A stretch of 64,000 nucleotides of DNA from Candidatus Gastranaerophilales bacterium (GCA_944324305.1 CALUVV010000007.1:95785-159784), one strand, 5' to 3'; counted from the stretch's first letter, positions 27,474 through 36,983 are shown. Notes: generated by a model from the letters alone, not told the origin. Numbers and translations are program-made.

Positions 27474-28340
27474 ATGAAAAAAGCACTTGCAATAGATGTT
27501 GGCGGAACAAAAATTTATAATGCAATCGTTAATGAAAAAGGCGAGATTATATCGGAAATAGAAAAACGACCTACCCCGAAAACTTTTGCGGAAATAAAAG
27601 CGGCGTTTGAAGAAATTATCAATAAATATGAGCGTCAGGTTGATGTAATTGCTTTTTCCACATGCGGCGCGGTTAATAACTCTAACAGCGGAATTTTAGG
27701 TTCTACAGGGAATATCGCAAAGGAATATCCGTCAATGGATTTCCAAAGTTTGAGCAAAAAGCCTGTTTTCGTGGAAAATGATGCTAACGCGGCAGCATGG
27801 GCAGAACATATCGTAGGGGCTTCTAAAGGAATGCCTTATTCGATAATGCTTACGCTCGGAACAGGTGTCGGCGGAGGGATTATTCTCGATAATAAACTTT
27901 ATAAAGGAAAAAACGGTGCGGCGGGAGAAATGCATTTTAAAATGAGAACGGATAAACACAGAAAATGCACCTGCGGAAGTTATGATTGTTTTGAAGCTTA
28001 CGCGTCAGGGACGGGCTTAAAAAGGACTGCAGAAGAAATTTCGGGCGATGATGAAATTACGACCTATGATGTTATTGAGAATAAAGACAGACCCTTAATG
28101 AAGAAAATCCTTGATAAATGGCAGAATGATATTTTGGAAGGGATTATCGGGCTTGCGAATATCTTTGATCCCGACGTTATTGTCTTATCAGGTTCAATGG
28201 CAGAGTTTGTTGATATTGCTTATCTTGAAACAGAAGCAAATAAACAGATTGTCACAACTCCTTTTAAGGTTGTAAAAGCATCGGCGGGAAATTATTCGGG
28301 AATGATTGGTGCGGCATTGCTTGCTCTGGGGGTTAAGTAA
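27474..28340 (+). CDS. ROK-family sugar kinase
   Basis: 288 residues opening MKKALAIDVGGTKIYNAIV, the phosphate-1 motif, with VENDANAAAWAEH (catalytic Asp), LGTGVGGGII and the ROK zinc cluster CTCGSYDCFEAYASG near 164-178. Next to nanE it could be an N-acetylmannosamine kinase (NanK), but glucokinase is equally possible by sequence. No DNA-binding domain is present, so a kinase, not a repressor. GGGG precedes the ATG. Confidence 0.9.
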   Translation: MKKALAIDVGGTKIYNAIVNEKGEIISEIEKRPTPKTFAEIKAAFEEIINKYERQVDVIAFSTCGAVNNSNSGILGSTGNIAKEYPSMDFQSLSKKPVFVENDANAAAWAEHIVGASKGMPYSIMLTLGTGVGGGIILDNKLYKGKNGAAGEMHFKMRTDKHRKCTCGSYDCFEAYASGTGLKRTAEEISGDDEITTYDVIENKDRPLMKKILDKWQNDILEGIIGLANIFDPDVIVLSGSMAEFVDIAYLETEANKQIVTTPFKVVKASAGNYSGMIGAALLALGVK

Positions 28341-28341
28341 A

Positions 28342-28560
28342 TTGGGAAAGTCTAAAAAAAGAATTATTTATAAGGGTAAAAATCTTCAATTTACCAATCT
28401 TACAAGAGAAGAAGCCGCAAAAACAGCAGCGGAATTTCTTAATTTGAACAGTAAAGAGGCTTATTCGCTTATTACTCTGTTTGGTTTGACTGCCGAGGAA
28501 ATTCTTGAAGCGGGTGCGAGTTACGAGGCTGTAAAAGGAGTGGAAAGTCTTTTGGGATGA
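28342..28560 (+). CDS. Small protein between ROK kinase and UbiA genes
   Basis: 72 residues from a TTG at 28342 that follows GGGGG by nine bases; a longer frame from 28306 would overlap the kinase. Contents: basic start (KSKKRIIYKGKN) and helices. Not recognised. Its stop overlaps the next start by four bases, so it is part of the operon. Confidence 0.6.
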   Translation: MGKSKKRIIYKGKNLQFTNLTREEAAKTAAEFLNLNSKEAYSLITLFGLTAEEILEAGASYEAVKGVESLLG

Positions 28561-29435
28561 TTAAAACGATTTTGTTCTGGCTTGAAAATTCAAGACTTTT
28601 TTCTCTGCCTATGACGCTTCTTTCATGGCTTGTAATCTTTGTTTACGCCTTGAAAGAAGGCGGAAATATTATAAACGGTGCTGCCGCATTAATCGGAATA
28701 TCTTTTGCGCATCTTGCGACAAACCTTTTTGACGATTATGTTGACTACAAAAATTTAACTGATAACTCACAAAAATGTAAGTGCGCATATATAAAAGAGG
28801 GGAAAGCTTCTTTAAATGATGTTCTAAAAGTTGTTGTAATCTATTGTTTTTTAGCTTGTTTGACAGGTTTATTTTTGTTTTTAAGATGCGGGCTGCCGGT
28901 AATCGGGCTTGCTGTTATCGGCGGTGTTATTACTCTTATTTATGCTAAGCTTTCTCAAAAAGGGTTAAGTGAATTTGCTGTGGGGCTTGCCTTCGGTCCT
29001 TTGCTTTTTGAGGGTGTTTATTTTGTAATGACAGGTAATTTTTCTTATACCGTACTTGTAATGTCGTTAGCAGTTGTTATGTTTACTATAGGTTTGATGT
29101 ATGTTCATACGCTTTTGGATTTTGAAGGTGATATGTGTGCGCATAAAAAAACTCTTGTCTGCAGAATAGGCGACAAGAGCAAAGCTTTAAAAGGTGTTTT
29201 TATCGTTTACGGTTTGGGGTATTTATTTACCCTGATCCTTTCATTTATGTTGAAAAACTGTCTGATATTATTAACCTTTTTACTTATTCCGCTCGTATTT
29301 AATATGTATAATTCTCTTAAAACATATACTTGCGGCGGAGATGTGAATGAATTTTATTTCAGGCTTCTGAAAGCAAGAAATCTTATGGTGTATTATTCAA
29401 TTTTACTTACCGTTTTTTTATTTATTAAGTCCTGA
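28557..29435 (+). CDS. UbiA-family prenyltransferase
   Basis: 292 residues, about eight membrane segments. The first Asp-rich motif is NLFDDYVDYKN near 60-70 and the second DFEGDMCAHKKT near 188-199, the diphosphate-binding sites of UbiA enzymes. Closest in shape to MenA-like 1,4-dihydroxy-2-naphthoate prenyltransferases, but no other quinone gene is here, so the acceptor is unknown. Ends 18 bases inside the convergent pilin-like gene. Confidence 0.85.
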   Translation: MIKTILFWLENSRLFSLPMTLLSWLVIFVYALKEGGNIINGAAALIGISFAHLATNLFDDYVDYKNLTDNSQKCKCAYIKEGKASLNDVLKVVVIYCFLACLTGLFLFLRCGLPVIGLAVIGGVITLIYAKLSQKGLSEFAVGLAFGPLLFEGVYFVMTGNFSYTVLVMSLAVVMFTIGLMYVHTLLDFEGDMCAHKKTLVCRIGDKSKALKGVFIVYGLGYLFTLILSFMLKNCLILLTFLLIPLVFNMYNSLKTYTCGGDVNEFYFRLLKARNLMVYYSILLTVFLFIKS

Positions 29436-30211
29436 TAGCATTTCTTCCGGCTTTTTCCCACCTTTCTCCACAAGTGAGCAACAGGCTTCTAACCTTATAA
29501 TTCCTGGTTTTACTTCGTTTAACTCAAAAGAAAATATGTCATGTCCCCATTTATTCGGCCCCTTTTTTCCGTTGACGTCAAGAGCAAAGCAGCCAGCCCA
29601 ATCCCCCGGGATTTCATCGTATGTAAAAAGAATTGTTCCGTCGTTAAATACGAATGCCCAATTTCTGTTAAGTATGTTGTTTTGGCTGTAGCCGCTGCAC
29701 CCGTTTAACGCATCATCATCTTCATATTCTTTTATCGTGTCCACTCCCTGATATTTCGGAATACAGTTATCTTCGTAAGCATTTCCCTTACATATTTTAA
29801 TAACATTCATCTGCTTTGTCAGTTTTTCATAAAAATCTTCGCATTCAACAAACTTTGTTGTATCTTGTGAATCATTGTTGTGATAGTAACACTGAGGTAA
29901 TACTCCATCTTTTGCCTCAATTAGTCTAACGGCATTATAAATATTAGAATATGCCCTTTTAAATTGCGACTGCAGAGCTGTATTTTGATAATTTGCAATC
30001 AAAACCGGCATTGTAAGAGCGGCAGCAATTCCGATAATACCTAAAGTAACAAGAACTTCAGCCAATGTAAAAGCCTTCAAACAGCGCTTAAAATAAAACC
30101 GGTTGAAAATTTTAGAAAAATTGTAAAAGCGCCCCTTAAACAGTCTATCCGGTGTATCTACGCACGTAGTGCCGGGGGGGGGGCAATCCTTAATGCTCTT
30201 GATTTAATCAT
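29418..30211 (-). CDS. Prepilin-like protein, leader interrupted by C10 tract
   Basis: The ATG at 30211 follows AAGGAGG. Its frame meets a C10 run (30183-30174) and stops at TAG 30160; with eleven C it stays open through a ~50-residue leader to [17 protein letters not shown] at 30080. As assembled, only a TTG at 30080 opens the body. The ectodomain has DVNGKKGPNKWGHDIFSFEL and several Cys but lacks the GKILNDNWEM tail of the six closest relatives. The run is G on the plus strand, opposite in direction to the tract in the other genes. Confidence 0.75.
30162..30183 (+). repeat. GTA-loop palindrome plus G10 tract, inverted to the gene
   Basis: On the plus strand GCAC-GTA-GTGC (30162-30172), then C and G10 (30174-30183). 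The arrangement matches 55430-55452, but here the pilin gene is on the opposite strand, so it carries C10. Confidence 0.7.
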
Positions 30212-30235
30212 TTCTGCCTCCTTTTTTATAAAACT

Positions 30236-30264
30236 ATTATTTATTATTTTTCCAAGGTTGTCAA
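30236..30264 (-). promoter_or_regulatory. Promoter of the pilin-like gene
   Basis: Minus strand TTGACA (30264-30259), 17-base spacer, AATAAT (30241-30236), then AAGGAGG and ATG at 30211. Confidence 0.65.
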
Positions 30265-30348
30265 GTTTTTTATTAATTACATTATTCCTACTATTTTAAT
30301 TTAAATGAACTTGTGTTATTCTGATAATATAAGAAGTAAGGAGCATCA

Positions 30349-31677
30349 ATGAACAGTACAAATCAGAGTTTGAAACCGATTACTACAAAAATAAATCAGG
30401 CCGGCAATCTTGAAATCGGCGGATGTGATTTGGTTGAATTAGCCGAAAAGTATGGTACTCCTTTATATGTTCTTGATGAAGAAACAATTCGAGCTGTCTG
30501 CCAAGATTATAAAAACGCATTCAAAACATACAGCAAAGTTAATTTTATGTTTGCCTCAAAAGCTCTTTGTTCTATGGCAACTTCTGCAATTGCTGCAAGT
30601 GAAGGTTTCGGCTTTGATGTTGTTTCCGCAGGTGAAATTTATACTGTTCATAAAGCTGGCGCAGATATGTCAAAAGTCTTGTTTAACGGAAATAATAAGT
30701 CTTATGACGAACTGTCTCTTGCTTTGAAACTCGGTGTCGGCAGAATTTCTGTTGATAACTTTTTTGAACTGTCTCTGTTAAATGAAATTGCCAAATCCTA
30801 TAATAAAACTGCTGATATACTGCTGAGAATAACCCCCGGCATAGAATGCCATACTCATGAATATATTCAGACAGGACATTTGGATTCTAAATTCGGGTTT
30901 GATTTAACACAGATAGATGAAGCCGTCGAACTTATTTTAAATGATTTTACAAACTTAAAGCTCCACGGGCTTCATGCCCATATCGGTTCACAAATCTTTG
31001 AAACTTCAATTTACGGAGATGAAATTGAAATTCTTGTTAAAGAAATAGCAAGGCTTGATAAAAAATTCGGATTAAAGCTGAATGAAATAAACGCAGGCGG
31101 CGGGCTAGGTGTTAAATACACTGACAGTGATTGTCCCCCTTCGACTTTTACAATTGCAGAAATTATTATAAACAGGTTAAATGAATGTGTTGAAAAATAC
31201 AATATCGAGCCTCCGGCTTTATTTATAGAACCCGGCAGAAGTATAATATCTACAGCCGGTGTAACTTTATATACTGTCGGAAGCTCAAAGCAGGTCCCTA
31301 AAGGAAAGGCTTATTTTGCGGTTGACGGAGGAATGGCAGATAATCCGCGGCCTTCTATGTATCAGGCTGAGTATTATGCCGAAATTGCAAACAAACCCGA
31401 TTTTGAACCTCTTCAGGATGTTACGATTGCGGGCAGATTTTGCGAGTCAGGTGATATTTTAATAAAAAATATAAAACTTCCTCAGCTTGAAGAAGGTGAT
31501 ATTCTCTGTGTTTATAACACCGGGGCTTACAATTACTCTATGGCTTCAAATTATAATCGCGTTCAAAAACCTGCTATGGTACTTGTAAATAATTCTCAAT
31601 CTGATATTATAATAAAAAGAGAAACTTTGGAAGATTTAACAGCACATGATGAAATCCCTCACAGGTTAAGAAAATGA
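30349..31677 (+). CDS. lysA: Diaminopimelate decarboxylase
   Basis: PLP enzyme for the last step of lysine synthesis. 442 residues: PLP lysine in FMFASKALCS near 65-74, HAHIGSQIFE near 208-217, GGGLGVKY near 247-254, FIEPGRSI and the active-site CESGDIL near 363. AAGGAG precedes the ATG. The stop overlaps the cdaA start by four bases. With dapL at 45.6 kb it indicates the diaminopimelate aminotransferase route. Confidence 0.96.
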   Translation: MNSTNQSLKPITTKINQAGNLEIGGCDLVELAEKYGTPLYVLDEETIRAVCQDYKNAFKTYSKVNFMFASKALCSMATSAIAASEGFGFDVVSAGEIYTVHKAGADMSKVLFNGNNKSYDELSLALKLGVGRISVDNFFELSLLNEIAKSYNKTADILLRITPGIECHTHEYIQTGHLDSKFGFDLTQIDEAVELILNDFTNLKLHGLHAHIGSQIFETSIYGDEIEILVKEIARLDKKFGLKLNEINAGGGLGVKYTDSDCPPSTFTIAEIIINRLNECVEKYNIEPPALFIEPGRSIISTAGVTLYTVGSSKQVPKGKAYFAVDGGMADNPRPSMYQAEYYAEIANKPDFEPLQDVTIAGRFCESGDILIKNIKLPQLEEGDILCVYNTGAYNYSMASNYNRVQKPAMVLVNNSQSDIIIKRETLEDLTAHDEIPHRLRK

Positions 31678-32585
31678 TAAATGGTATTTTTGATTACATC
31701 TTAAAATATATCGGAACTTTGGAATTGACTTTTAATTGGTCAGATTTTATTCAGATTGTATTTCTGGCAGGGCTTTTATTGTTTGTATATAAAAAGTTTA
31801 TCAAAAATACTTCTTCCGAAAAATTCGTAAAAGGCCTTTTAATCCTTGTTTGCGTGTGGGTATTAAGCGAAGTCCTTTTGAGAATTGATCTTAAAATTAT
31901 CGGAATGTTTTTGAAATCTATTGTCACTCTTGTTTCTTTAAGCTTAATTGTTATTTTCCAGCCTGAATTAAGGAGATTTTTGGGCTTTTTGGGACAGGTT
32001 GATTTTGTAACGCGCATTTTTAATTCTAATAATGATAAATCAAAAAATCAAAAAATTGATGTTGTAAAAGAACTTATTGAAAGCGTTAAGTATTTATCTA
32101 AATCTCATACAGGTGCTTTGATTGTTTTCCAGAGTGATTTGAGAAATACATATTATGATGTTGGCACAAAACTTAATGCTGATTTATCAACCGAGTTAAT
32201 CTTAACTATATTCCACCCGAACACACCGCTGCATGACGGTGCTGTCGTAATAAACGGAGACAGAATTATTTCCGCAGGCGTGCTCCTGCCTTTGACCGAA
32301 GATCCGAAGTTAAGCTGGAAATACGGTACAAGACACAGAGCCGCAATAGGTATGACCGAAAACAGTGATGCAGCCTGTCTTGTTGTTTCTGAGGAAACCG
32401 GCGATGTTTCCGTTGCAATAGACGGCAGCCTGAAAAAATACGAAGATTTGGTTACTCTTAAATCTGATTTGGAAAATATTCTTGGTTATAAAGAAAAAGC
32501 CGAAGATGATAAGAAAACTATTTTCAAAATAAATAATTTTATGACAATAAAAAAAACATCAAAAGATGATGCAGGTAAGGTTTAA
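31674..32585 (+). CDS. cdaA: Diadenylate cyclase CdaA
   Basis: Makes cyclic di-AMP from two ATP. 303 residues: three N-terminal membrane segments (about 25-110), then the DAC domain with DGAVVING and GTRHRAAIGMTE (DGA and RHR motifs). A ~45-residue charged tail follows. The usual partner CdaR does not follow; YitT does. pgpH, a cyclic di-AMP hydrolase, lies 7 kb on, so synthesis and breakdown are both coded here. Confidence 0.95.
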   Translation: MINGIFDYILKYIGTLELTFNWSDFIQIVFLAGLLLFVYKKFIKNTSSEKFVKGLLILVCVWVLSEVLLRIDLKIIGMFLKSIVTLVSLSLIVIFQPELRRFLGFLGQVDFVTRIFNSNNDKSKNQKIDVVKELIESVKYLSKSHTGALIVFQSDLRNTYYDVGTKLNADLSTELILTIFHPNTPLHDGAVVINGDRIISAGVLLPLTEDPKLSWKYGTRHRAAIGMTENSDAACLVVSEETGDVSVAIDGSLKKYEDLVTLKSDLENILGYKEKAEDDKKTIFKINNFMTIKKTSKDDAGKV

Positions 32586-32587
32586 TT

Positions 32588-33466
32588 ATGCCGGAAAGAA
32601 AATTAACAAAAAAAGAGCTTTTACTTTCAATATTAAATAAAATGTTTTTTTTAACAGTCGGTCCTTTTGTTGCCGCTTTTGCTCTTGAAGTTTTTCTTGT
32701 CCCGAATAATATTATTGACGGCGGGATTGTCGGGATTTCTATAATTTTAAGCTACCTTACGAAAATTAATTTAGGTTTATTAATTTTTGTAATTAATATT
32801 CCTTTTTTCTTTCTCGCTTTTAATAAAATCGGTAAGAAATTTGTACTTCAAACATTTTATGCCATAGGAATGCTGGCTCTGGCATTAAATGTTTTTACAA
32901 CTTACCACCTGCCTTCAACTCATGATTTGCTTTTATCAACAGTTTTCGGTGGTATAATTCTCGGTGCGGGTGTCGGGCTTGTGCTCAAAAACGAAGGTTC
33001 GCTTGACGGAACGGAAATTATGTCACTTGTCCTGTCTAAAAAATTCGGATTTTCTGTCGGCGAATGGATTATGCTTTTCAATGTGTTTATTTACAGTGCC
33101 GCAGGTTTTGTTTTTGGCTGGAATAAAGCTATGTATGCTGTTCTTACTTATTTTATAGCTTTTAGAGTTATAGATGTAGTGCTTGAAGGTTTAAATTCGG
33201 CGAAATCAATCAGGATTATTAGTGATAAAGCTTATGAAATCGGACAAGAACTTTTAGAAAAACTTGATATAGGTGTTACTTATTTAAAAGGGGTCGGTGC
33301 ATATTCAGGCACGGAGAAAACGTTGATTTATTGCGTTGTTTCAAGACTTGAAATGGCAAGAATGAAAGAGATTATAAAAAATATTGACCCCCGTGCGTTT
33401 ATTTCCGTAGTTGATGTGCACGAGGCATACGGCGGCAGAACAAAAGGAAGTATTGACAAAATTTAA
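32588..33466 (+). CDS. YitT family membrane protein
   Basis: 292 residues, five or six membrane segments in the first ~200 residues (DUF161-type: VPNNIIDGGIVGISIIL; NEGSLDGTEIMSL) and a C-terminal soluble DUF2179 domain (GVTYLKGVGAYSGTEKTLIYCVV). Family function is unsettled. Two bases after cdaA, so same operon. Confidence 0.92.
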   Translation: MPERKLTKKELLLSILNKMFFLTVGPFVAAFALEVFLVPNNIIDGGIVGISIILSYLTKINLGLLIFVINIPFFFLAFNKIGKKFVLQTFYAIGMLALALNVFTTYHLPSTHDLLLSTVFGGIILGAGVGLVLKNEGSLDGTEIMSLVLSKKFGFSVGEWIMLFNVFIYSAAGFVFGWNKAMYAVLTYFIAFRVIDVVLEGLNSAKSIRIISDKAYEIGQELLEKLDIGVTYLKGVGAYSGTEKTLIYCVVSRLEMARMKEIIKNIDPRAFISVVDVHEAYGGRTKGSIDKI

Positions 33467-33518
33467 CAAAATGGACAATTCTTTTAAAATATAGTATTAT
33501 AAGTAAAAGAGGAGAAAA

Positions 33519-33535
33519 CGGAGACAAAGTCTCCG
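33519..33535 (+). promoter_or_regulatory. Leader hairpin before the 33581 gene
   Basis: CGGAGAC-AAA-GTCTCCG, a 7-base perfect stem in the 114-base leader, with no T-run, so not a terminator. Could shape mRNA stability. Confidence 0.4.
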
Positions 33536-33580
33536 ACGGGAACGTAAAAGTCAGATAAAACCGGCAAAGAGGATAAAAAA

Positions 33581-33928
33581 ATGGCAAAAAATATTGATAC
33601 AGTACCTATAGAAGTTAGTATTTTAACGGCAGATCATGATATTAAAGGCGTTGTGCATGTTTCAAAATACACTAACACTAACAGAGAACTCACTGATTTA
33701 TTGAATGATAAAGAACGCAGATTTCTGGCTGTAACAAATGCCGAAATTTATCCGAGAAATTCAAACCAATCTCCGAGAAAATATAACTTTTTGGAAATTC
33801 ATATGGATTATGTTCTTATGGTTCACCCGTCATCTCAAGCTGTGTTCCAGGAATCGGGAAGAACTCAGGAAGATATTTCAAGATTTAGAGATTTAAGACT
33901 AAAATTAAACCAGACAAAACCGTTTTAA
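33581..33928 (+). CDS. Small conserved-type protein of unknown function
   Basis: 115 residues, mostly beta in the first two thirds (VPIEVSILTADHDIKGVVHV; FLAVTNAEIYPR; YVLMVHPSS) and a charged tail. Resembles short PilZ-like or DUF6812-type domains, not certain. Only 18 bases separate its stop from the ATG of the next pilin-like gene, which has no separate promoter, so the two may be co-transcribed. Confidence 0.65.
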   Translation: MAKNIDTVPIEVSILTADHDIKGVVHVSKYTNTNRELTDLLNDKERRFLAVTNAEIYPRNSNQSPRKYNFLEIHMDYVLMVHPSSQAVFQESGRTQEDISRFRDLRLKLNQTKPF

Positions 33929-33945
33929 TAATATAAGGAGCAAAT

Positions 33946-34637
33946 ATGAAAAAATTCGAAATTGGACATGAACCCGAGATTTTCGGGGGGGGGGCGATTC
34001 TGTAGCTCCCAAACGTGCATTTACTTTAGCTGAGGTTTTAGTAACTTTAGGTATCATTGGTGTTGTGTCAGCCATGACGGTGCCAAGTTTGATGCAAAAT
34101 CATCAGAGAAAAACTTATGTTGTTCAATTACATAAAGTTTATAATGAGCTTTCACAGGCACTTTTGCAATATCAGACAGATAAAAACGCTGTTAATCTTA
34201 CTGAAGCGGGGAGCTTTAATACTTTTGTTTCGGATTATTTTAAGACTGTTCAAAAGTGTGATAATTCTTTGACGCCTTGTTTTAGTGATAATTATAGAAC
34301 ATTGAACGGCGGCAGCGTTAGTTTTTCTAACGGAACTTCTTACGTGCTGGCAAGCGGTTCTTCAATTCGTTTTCTTTTAAACGCAGAGGGTGATAAAATC
34401 GGGCAGGTTGGAATAGATATTAACGGTAAGCAAGGACCAAATATTTTGGGACGTGATTTGTTTTTTATTGCAGTATATAAAAACGGTATTTTAGATGATT
34501 TTAACGACGGGACTGCTCCGTTAACCGAAGATGAACGCAATAGCATTTATACAAGCGCCTGCCAGGGAAGGGGACTGGTTTCGGGCTGGGGCTGCTTCGG
34601 AAAAATTTTAAATGACAATTGGGAAATGACTTATTAA
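33946..34637 (+). CDS. Prepilin-like protein, leader interrupted by G10 tract
   Basis: ATG at 33946 with AAGGAGC upstream; frame meets G10 (33985) and stops at 34003. With eleven G it reads ..[27 protein letters not shown] into a ~185-residue ectodomain. No start codon opens the body frame before the ATG at 34065, which would lose the prepilin site and half the helix. Ectodomain: QKCDNSLTPCF, DINGKQGPNILGRD and the shared C-terminus [14 protein letters not shown]. One of six close paralogues. Confidence 0.8.
33985..33994 (+). repeat. G10 tract in prepilin leader
   Basis: Ten G preceded by C. ATG frame stops at TAG 34003. Confidence 0.9.
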
Positions 34638-34642
34638 GATAT

Positions 34643-34676
34643 AAAAAATGCAGTTATTCAAATAACTGCATTTTTT
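34643..34676. terminator. Bidirectional terminator
   Basis: ATGCAGTTATT / AATAACTGCAT with A-run before and T-run after, between convergent genes. Confidence 0.9.
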
Positions 34677-34680
34677 GTTA

Positions 34681-35559
34681 TTATTTATTGATTTGATTTT
34701 TTGCTTCTTCAAGAAGATTTGTCGAGTGTTTTTCCTGCGGCGTTCCGGCAAATTGTGTTGTTTTATCTTCTGTTTTGTTTGCTGCCGGCTTTGAAGTGTC
34801 ATAAGTATTTTTTGTATCCTTATGAATTTCAACAGGTTTGTCATTTCTTGACATCCAGGCTTTTGTTTTGTCAGCCAGAGGAGTTGCAATGAACGGTACT
34901 ATAATACGTTTTGCGATTAAGGTGGCTGCTGCAAGAGATATTAAATAACCGAATGCGTTTTTAAGACCTTTTTTGTCGGCTTCTCTGGCAATATGGAAAT
35001 CTTTACCGGACATTCCTTTGAGTTTATCAATTTTATTAAGTTTTGCCTGAAGTGCTTTATCGGCGGCTCTTGTAAAGTTTTTGCCGAACAGCTTATTAAA
35101 TATTTTTTCCTGAACTTTTTTATTTGATATTGTAAAGAACATTAACAGCTGCATTGCAATCATTAAACCGCCGTTGGCTAAATCCAGAGCCGCAACGAAT
35201 TTACGTTTATCTTCAGGAATTTTATCGTTGTTCAAACTTTGTTTTACATAGAAATAACAGCCTAAACCGTCTTTAAGTACAATTGATGTAACCCCGATCA
35301 TAGACATAAATTTTGCGTTATCTTTTTCATAGTTCGGGAACACTTTATTTTTCATCGGTTTACATTCAGAAAGCCATTTAATTGTCTTTTGCGCCCAATT
35401 CTTTTTGTATCCGACAACTCCGAGAGCGGCAGCTCCTGCTAAGGTTGCTGCTTTTGAAATTGTTTGTGCGGTTTTATTATGTTCTTTTTCTTTCCCTGCA
35501 CCGAAGGCAACATTGTTATTTTTATTTGTGTTTAATGAATTAACTGCGAGAATAGTCAT
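34681..35559 (-). CDS. Membrane protein of unknown function, VAFGAG motif
   Basis: 292 residues. N-terminus Asn-rich, leading to VAFGAGKEKE (17-26). Hydrophobic segments near 36-52 (AATLAGAAALGVVGY), 85-100, 128-148 and 205-225; the last 60 residues are hydrophilic and low complexity. Not recognised. The ATG shares one base with the stop of the 474-residue gene upstream, so the two are made together. Confidence 0.7.
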   Translation of the reverse strand: MTILAVNSLNTNKNNNVAFGAGKEKEHNKTAQTISKAATLAGAAALGVVGYKKNWAQKTIKWLSECKPMKNKVFPNYEKDNAKFMSMIGVTSIVLKDGLGCYFYVKQSLNNDKIPEDKRKFVAALDLANGGLMIAMQLLMFFTISNKKVQEKIFNKLFGKNFTRAADKALQAKLNKIDKLKGMSGKDFHIAREADKKGLKNAFGYLISLAAATLIAKRIIVPFIATPLADKTKAWMSRNDKPVEIHKDTKNTYDTSKPAANKTEDKTTQFAGTPQEKHSTNLLEEAKNQINK

Positions 35560-36983
35560 TATTTCACCTCGCTGTTCTTGGTTGCTTCGTTAACCAGTTC
35601 TTTTGATACGTTATTATGTTTTTTGCTTGAAAGGTTGGGGAATACCGCATCCATAAATCTCGGATAAACCCAGTTAAGTAATGCACAGCTTACGGGCAGT
35701 ACAGCCAGTGCTCCTGCAAGTGTTGCGATACGTTTAACACCTTCAATATGGCTTTTTGTCAGGGCTTTGAGTTTGCCTGCAACTTCTTCCGAGAAAATTT
35801 TATCGGCTAATCTGAATTCTTTATTTGTTTTCTTTGCTTCTTTAATTTGCTTAGCAAACATTTCTTCAATTTCGCTGACTGTTTTATTTTCTTTAATAGC
35901 TTGTTTAATTTTATTTAAAAATTCTATAGCTTCATTATGCGAGCTTATTCTATCTGAAACACTTGCTTTTACTGCTTCGATTACCTGCTCTTTTGATGTA
36001 AAGTTTTTGTATTTTTCAACGTGGCCTTGCATTTTCTGAACTTTTTTAAGCATTTCATCTTTTCCGGCAGAAGCAAGAACTCTTGTTTCGGAAACTATAT
36101 TTAAAAGATGCTGATCAGCTTTGTTATGTTTAAGTGATTTATATTTTGATTTAAGGAAATTGCTGATATCATTAACATTATCCGTCCCGTTAATTTTAGC
36201 TTCCATTTCATTTAACAGATTTTTTGAAGTATCATAATTATTTCTAAAGAATTCACTTCGTTCAATTCTTTTTGTTAATTTTTCATCTTGACAGCGTTTG
36301 AGTTGTTTTTCTTCATCTTTAATCATGTCATCAACTGTTCTGTTTAACAGGTCAGTAAATTTATCCGGTGCCATTTTTTGAGGTTCAGCTTCGCCTTTTA
36401 TATTATAATAAACCGTATTATCCTTTCTTAAAGAGTTCAACATATTTTTATGCTGTTCTTTTACGATTTCTTCGGCTTTTTCTTCAAGCTGCTTTTTACT
36501 CAATCCGGGGTTCAGTTTTTTTATAAGCTTGACAACATAATCACTGTCTCTGAAAGGAGTTTTGTTACATTCAAGATTCATTGAACCTTCATTAGCCATA
36601 GAATTAATTTTACTTGTAATCGGGACTGTTACCAATCCTTGCGTTGCAATTGCCAGGACTGCAGAAAGCGGCTGTCTCCATGCCGAATAAGTTCTGGTAT
36701 CTTCATCGGTGTCAGAAAGAGGATTAAACTTGATGAATAAAGGTGCTAACAAACCTGTTCCGAAAGCGTTAATACAAATATCCTGAAACTCTCCGATATG
36801 ATTTTTTAACTTATTTATCCATTTTAACATTTTAGGGTTTAATGCATTAATTTCTTTTTCTATAACTGATTGCGGTATACTGCCGGTAAACCCTAAATAA
36901 TTTGTATTAAGGTTGTTGTTGACTTTTCGTTGTGCGCAGTACGCATTATTGTTGATATTTAAATTAACCTTGTCTACGTTCAT
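35559..36983 (-). CDS. Large protein of unknown function, LGFTGS motif
   Basis: 474 residues. Asn-rich start, then YLGFTGSIPQ (29-38). Possible membrane segments near 63-82 (FGTGLLAPLFIKF), 105-122 and 435-455 (LAGALAVLPVSCALL); between them ~300 residues of charged helix, likely coiled coil. GGAAG precedes the ATG. Together with its downstream partner it looks like a two-protein membrane unit; I cannot name it. Confidence 0.7.
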   Translation of the reverse strand: MNVDKVNLNINNNAYCAQRKVNNNLNTNYLGFTGSIPQSVIEKEINALNPKMLKWINKLKNHIGEFQDICINAFGTGLLAPLFIKFNPLSDTDEDTRTYSAWRQPLSAVLAIATQGLVTVPITSKINSMANEGSMNLECNKTPFRDSDYVVKLIKKLNPGLSKKQLEEKAEEIVKEQHKNMLNSLRKDNTVYYNIKGEAEPQKMAPDKFTDLLNRTVDDMIKDEEKQLKRCQDEKLTKRIERSEFFRNNYDTSKNLLNEMEAKINGTDNVNDISNFLKSKYKSLKHNKADQHLLNIVSETRVLASAGKDEMLKKVQKMQGHVEKYKNFTSKEQVIEAVKASVSDRISSHNEAIEFLNKIKQAIKENKTVSEIEEMFAKQIKEAKKTNKEFRLADKIFSEEVAGKLKALTKSHIEGVKRIATLAGALAVLPVSCALLNWVYPRFMDAVFPNLSSKKHNNVSKELVNEATKNSEVK

